Source: Tritonibacter horizontis (GTDB taxonomy: Bacteria > Pseudomonadota > Alphaproteobacteria > Rhodobacterales > Rhodobacteraceae). From it: a stretch of 56,945 bases of DNA. The stretch is taken from positions 1 through 56,945 of the forward strand of contig NZ_LPUY01000040.1 in the NCBI RefSeq assembly GCF_001518015.1, in the 5' to 3' direction. The notes under the pieces are model-generated. The model searched no databases, had not been told where the DNA came from, and saw only the letters and a list, made by a program, of their open reading frames with translations. Positions 54,349 to 56,945 of the stretch are shown here, in pieces (position 1 is the stretch's first letter; each line of letters starts with the position of its first letter). The position numbers and the translations under genes are program-made.

Positions 54349-56766
54349 TCAGCCCCGCATCCGAGTGCCATCGGTGTCAAACAACGGCTCTGCCAGCAGC
54401 CTGGCGGCGTGCCTCTTGCCGAGAATTTCGATTTCGACCTCCAGCCCGTCGGCAATACGATCAACGGGCAGGAAGCCCAGCGCAATGGATTTTTGCGCAT
54501 AGTGGCTGTAGCCGCCGGAGGTACAGAACCCAACCACGTCGCCGTCGAGCCAGATCGGCTCGTAGGCGACCACATCGGCGTCCTCGGCGGAGACCTCAAA
54601 GGCGCAGAGCTTGCGGTTCACACCGGTAACACGCTCGGCCTCGGCGGCGGAACGGCCAATGAAATCAACGGGTTTCTTGAAGGATATAAAGCGATCCAGA
54701 CCGGTCTCGGCTGCGGTGTAATCCGGTGAGAACTCTGACAGCCAGGAGCCAAAGAACTTGTCCAGACGCAAGCTCATCATCGCCCGCATCCCGAAGGGTT
54801 TCATGCCGTGGCTTTGACCCGCGCCCCAAAGCGAGGTCCAGAGTGCGCGCTGGCTGGGCAAATCGCAGTAGATCTCATAGCCCAGATCACCGGTATAGCT
54901 GACCCGTTGCACCAGGCAGTCCACCATGCCCACCGTCAGGCGACGCACATCGAGGAAGCGCATATCGGAGATGTCGCTGCGCGTGCAGGCCTGTAGCACC
55001 TCGCGTGCCTTGGGGCCTGCAATCTGAAAGCCGTTCACCTGATCCGAGACATTGTCGATGGTGACACCTGCGTCGCGGTTCTGCAGGAACCAGCGCATGT
55101 GGTAGGCCTGCGCGCCATAGGAGGCGGTCAGCTGGAAGTCATCCTCTGCCAGACAGGAGATGGTGAAATCCCCGATCAGGCGGCCCTTGGGCGACAGCAT
55201 TGGCGTCAGGCTGAGGCGGCCCTGCTGCGGCACCCGTCCGGCCATGATCCGGTCGAGCCAGGCACGTGCCCCGGCGCCCTTGACGCGATACTTGCCGAAG
55301 TTGTGAATCTCATTGATTCCAACAGCTTCACGGACGGCCTTTACCTCGCGCGCGGTGGCGTCAAAGGCGTTGGAGCGACGGAACGACGGGGTCTCGTAGC
55401 GGGCCTCGCCCTCGGCGGCGAAGTAGTTTGGGATCTCGGTGCCGTATTGGTGGCCCCAGACCGCGCCCATGCTGTCAAAGATGTCGTACATCGGCGTGGT
55501 GCGGAAGGGGCGCGCGGCGGGCAGTTCCTCGTTCGGATAGGCGATGGAGAACCGTTTCTGGTAGTTTTCAACCACCTTGGGGCGGGTATAGCCCGGTGTG
55601 ATCCAGGTGCCGAAGCGGGCCACATCCATCGCCGCCGTGTCGCGTTCGCATTCGCCCTCGACCATCCATTGCGCCAGCATCAGGCCAACGCCGCCGCCTT
55701 GCGAAAAGCCCGCCATCACGGCGCAGGCCGACCAATAGTTGCGCACCCCCGGCACCGGCCCCACCAGCGGGTTGCCATCGGGGGCAAAGGTGAAGGGGCC
55801 GTGGATCACCGATTTGACGCCAGCTTCGGCCAGGGCCGGGAAGCGTTTATACGCGAATTCAATGCTTTCTTCGATCTTGTCAAAGTCGTCGGGCAGCAGC
55901 TCATGGCCAAAATCCCAAGGTGTGCCATCGACGGCCCAGGGGCGGCAGGGCTGTTCGTAAAACCCGATGCAGAGGCCGCGACCTTCTTGCCGCAGATAGC
56001 TTTCGCCTGCCGGGTCCATCACATGCGGATGCTCACCGCCGCCGTCGATGATCTCAGCAACCATCGGCACCTCGTCGGTGACGATATACTGGTGCTCCAT
56101 CGGGTGCAGCGGGAAGTAGATGCCCGCCATCGCGCCGACCTCGCGCGCCCAAAGCCCACCGGCGTTGACAATATGTTCGGCGTGAATGGTGCCCTTGTTG
56201 GTGACCACATCCCAGGTGCCGTCGGGGCGCTGGTTGGTCTCGATCACCTTGCAATGGGTCTCGATCGTGGCGCCGCCCATGCGCGCGGCCTTGGCATAGG
56301 CGTGGGTGGTGCCGGAGGGATCAAGATGCCCATCCAGCGGATCATATAGGCCGCCGACAATGCCGTCGATATTGGTGACAGGGGCGATTTTCTTGATTTC
56401 CTCGGGGCTTACGATCTCTGTCTCAAGCCCCATGAAGCGGTGCTTGGCGCGCTCCGCCTTGAGCATGTCGAAGCGCTCCTGCGTGTCTGCCAGCGTCACG
56501 CCGCCCACGTGGTGCAGGCCGCAGGACATGCCGGTGATGGCTTCCAGCTCCTTGTAGAGCTTGATGGTATAGCCCTGAAGCGCCGCCATATTGGTGTCGC
56601 CGTTGAGGGTGTGAAAGCCGCCTGCCGCGTGCCAGGTGGAGCCGGAGGTCAGCTCGGACCGCTCGATCAGCATCACATCGGACCAGCCGAGTTTCGTCAG
56701 GTGATAAAGGACGGAGCAGCCGACGACGCCGCCGCCGATGACGGCCACTCGGGTGGTGGTTTTCAT
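54349..56766 (-). CDS. FAD-dependent oxidoreductase with GcvT domains (dimethylglycine/sarcosine dehydrogenase-like)
   Basis: This 805-residue protein has two halves. Residues ~1-400 form a DAO-type FAD domain: VAVIGGGVVGCSVLYHLTKL at the start, TSGSTWHAAGGFHTL, whose TWHA is shared with dimethylglycine and sarcosine dehydrogenases, and FSQGGGVGLMLAQWM. Residues ~430-805 form GcvT and its C-terminal barrel (FGKYRVKGAGARAWLDRIM, YTGDLGYEIYC, ALGFLPVD), which bind folate and accept a one-carbon unit. The likely reaction is oxidative N-demethylation of a methylated amine with transfer to tetrahydrofolate; the exact substrate is unknown. The start at 56766 follows AGGGAG. Such genes are numerous in marine Rhodobacteraceae. 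Confidence 0.92.
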   Translation of the reverse strand: MKTTTRVAVIGGGVVGCSVLYHLTKLGWSDVMLIERSELTSGSTWHAAGGFHTLNGDTNMAALQGYTIKLYKELEAITGMSCGLHHVGGVTLADTQERFDMLKAERAKHRFMGLETEIVSPEEIKKIAPVTNIDGIVGGLYDPLDGHLDPSGTTHAYAKAARMGGATIETHCKVIETNQRPDGTWDVVTNKGTIHAEHIVNAGGLWAREVGAMAGIYFPLHPMEHQYIVTDEVPMVAEIIDGGGEHPHVMDPAGESYLRQEGRGLCIGFYEQPCRPWAVDGTPWDFGHELLPDDFDKIEESIEFAYKRFPALAEAGVKSVIHGPFTFAPDGNPLVGPVPGVRNYWSACAVMAGFSQGGGVGLMLAQWMVEGECERDTAAMDVARFGTWITPGYTRPKVVENYQKRFSIAYPNEELPAARPFRTTPMYDIFDSMGAVWGHQYGTEIPNYFAAEGEARYETPSFRRSNAFDATAREVKAVREAVGINEIHNFGKYRVKGAGARAWLDRIMAGRVPQQGRLSLTPMLSPKGRLIGDFTISCLAEDDFQLTASYGAQAYHMRWFLQNRDAGVTIDNVSDQVNGFQIAGPKAREVLQACTRSDISDMRFLDVRRLTVGMVDCLVQRVSYTGDLGYEIYCDLPSQRALWTSLWGAGQSHGMKPFGMRAMMSLRLDKFFGSWLSEFSPDYTAAETGLDRFISFKKPVDFIGRSAAEAERVTGVNRKLCAFEVSAEDADVVAYEPIWLDGDVVGFCTSGGYSHYAQKSIALGFLPVDRIADGLEVEIEILGKRHAARLLAEPLFDTDGTRMRG

Positions 56767-56805
56767 AGGTGAGGACTCCCTGTCAGGATCGCGTTGGCCT
56801 TCATT

Positions 56806-56831
56806 CTGGACACTTATGCCCAGTCGTCCAG
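56806..56831 (-). promoter_or_regulatory. inverted repeat upstream of the FAD/GcvT gene
   Basis: CTGGAC (56806-56811) and GTCCAG (56826-56831) are exact inverted arms 14 bases apart, about 40-65 bases upstream of the start. A regulator binding two half-sites about two helical turns apart would fit. The remaining bases to the window end hold no gene. Confidence 0.35.
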
Positions 56832-56945
56832 TCAAAAAGCGACCATAGATGTCGTCACCCCGCTTCGAGGGGGTGTCTCCCGCCCGTTTGCTGACCCTTT
56901 GGGGCCAGTCTCCGGTTGGGCATGGCGCCGCGCGCCCCGGAGGGG

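Overview
The window reads as chromosomal DNA of a marine-type alphaproteobacterium, most likely Rhodobacteraceae (Roseobacter group). The grounds are high GC content, dense short operons with 4-base ATGA overlaps, and lineage-typical pairs: Hsp20 with a DUF1150 protein, an Lrp/AsnC regulator divergent from trxB, methylmalonyl-CoA epimerase with DUF1467, a fused Sat-CysC, Hint_2 proteins and an 805-residue FAD/GcvT oxidoreductase. I see no insertion sequence, integrase, CRISPR array, prophage or rRNA. The species assignment is inference from protein content.

Layout. 1-5.6 kb: tRNA-Ser(GGA), a DMT-type exporter, a secreted lipase-like hydrolase, a lone phnM-like gene, purK-purE and a YdcH protein. 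5.6-6.6 kb: a heat-shock unit (hsp20-DUF1150) with a candidate RpoH promoter and a ROSE-like RNA thermometer. 6.7-13.4 kb: PhzF-like isomerase, a chemoreceptor broken by one frameshift, Sat-CysC, and a membrane/ferredoxin/adenylate-cyclase fusion. 13.6-16.6 kb: a 43-aa basic protein, trxB, Lrp regulator, Hint-domain protein. 17-20.2 kb: pgeF-MidA-like methyltransferase-lgt and the divergent ubiK-like gene. 20.7-24.2 kb: YbjN, proC, csaA-like, D-2-hydroxyacid dehydrogenase, tdk. 24.6-31 kb: a CII-like conserved protein, a KAS III-like enzyme, and a MarR-controlled RND efflux operon. 31-37 kb: a 24-aa lipoprotein, carB, then pabB with an overlapping pabC-like gene. 37.4-44 kb: aspS, a response regulator coupled to a 42-aa membrane protein, mce-DUF1467, EI24/nitroreductase, a lipoprotein protease and an IMPACT-domain protein. 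44-49.6 kb: hybrid histidine kinase, mtnA, inositol-monophosphatase-type phosphatase, enoyl-CoA hydratase. 49.6-56.9 kb: a 720-base gene-poor stretch ending in a strong terminator, a secreted RTX/Hint protein, a MobA-like nucleotidyltransferase, a perfect 30-bp palindrome, and the FAD/GcvT oxidoreductase.

Most genes are housekeeping: purine, pyrimidine, folate, proline, methionine-salvage and sulfate-activation enzymes, tRNA charging and envelope maturation. Signal input comes from the cyclase with a possible heme/Fe-S redox sensor, the hybrid kinase, the lone response regulator and the (broken) chemoreceptor. The most interesting non-routine signals are the ROSE-like thermometer, the cyclase fusion, two tiny membrane or lipoprotein genes that ordinary gene calling would miss, the chemoreceptor frameshift, the 30-bp palindrome, the orphan terminator upstream of the RTX/Hint gene, and short tandem duplications clustered at gene 3' ends and, in one case, at a start codon.
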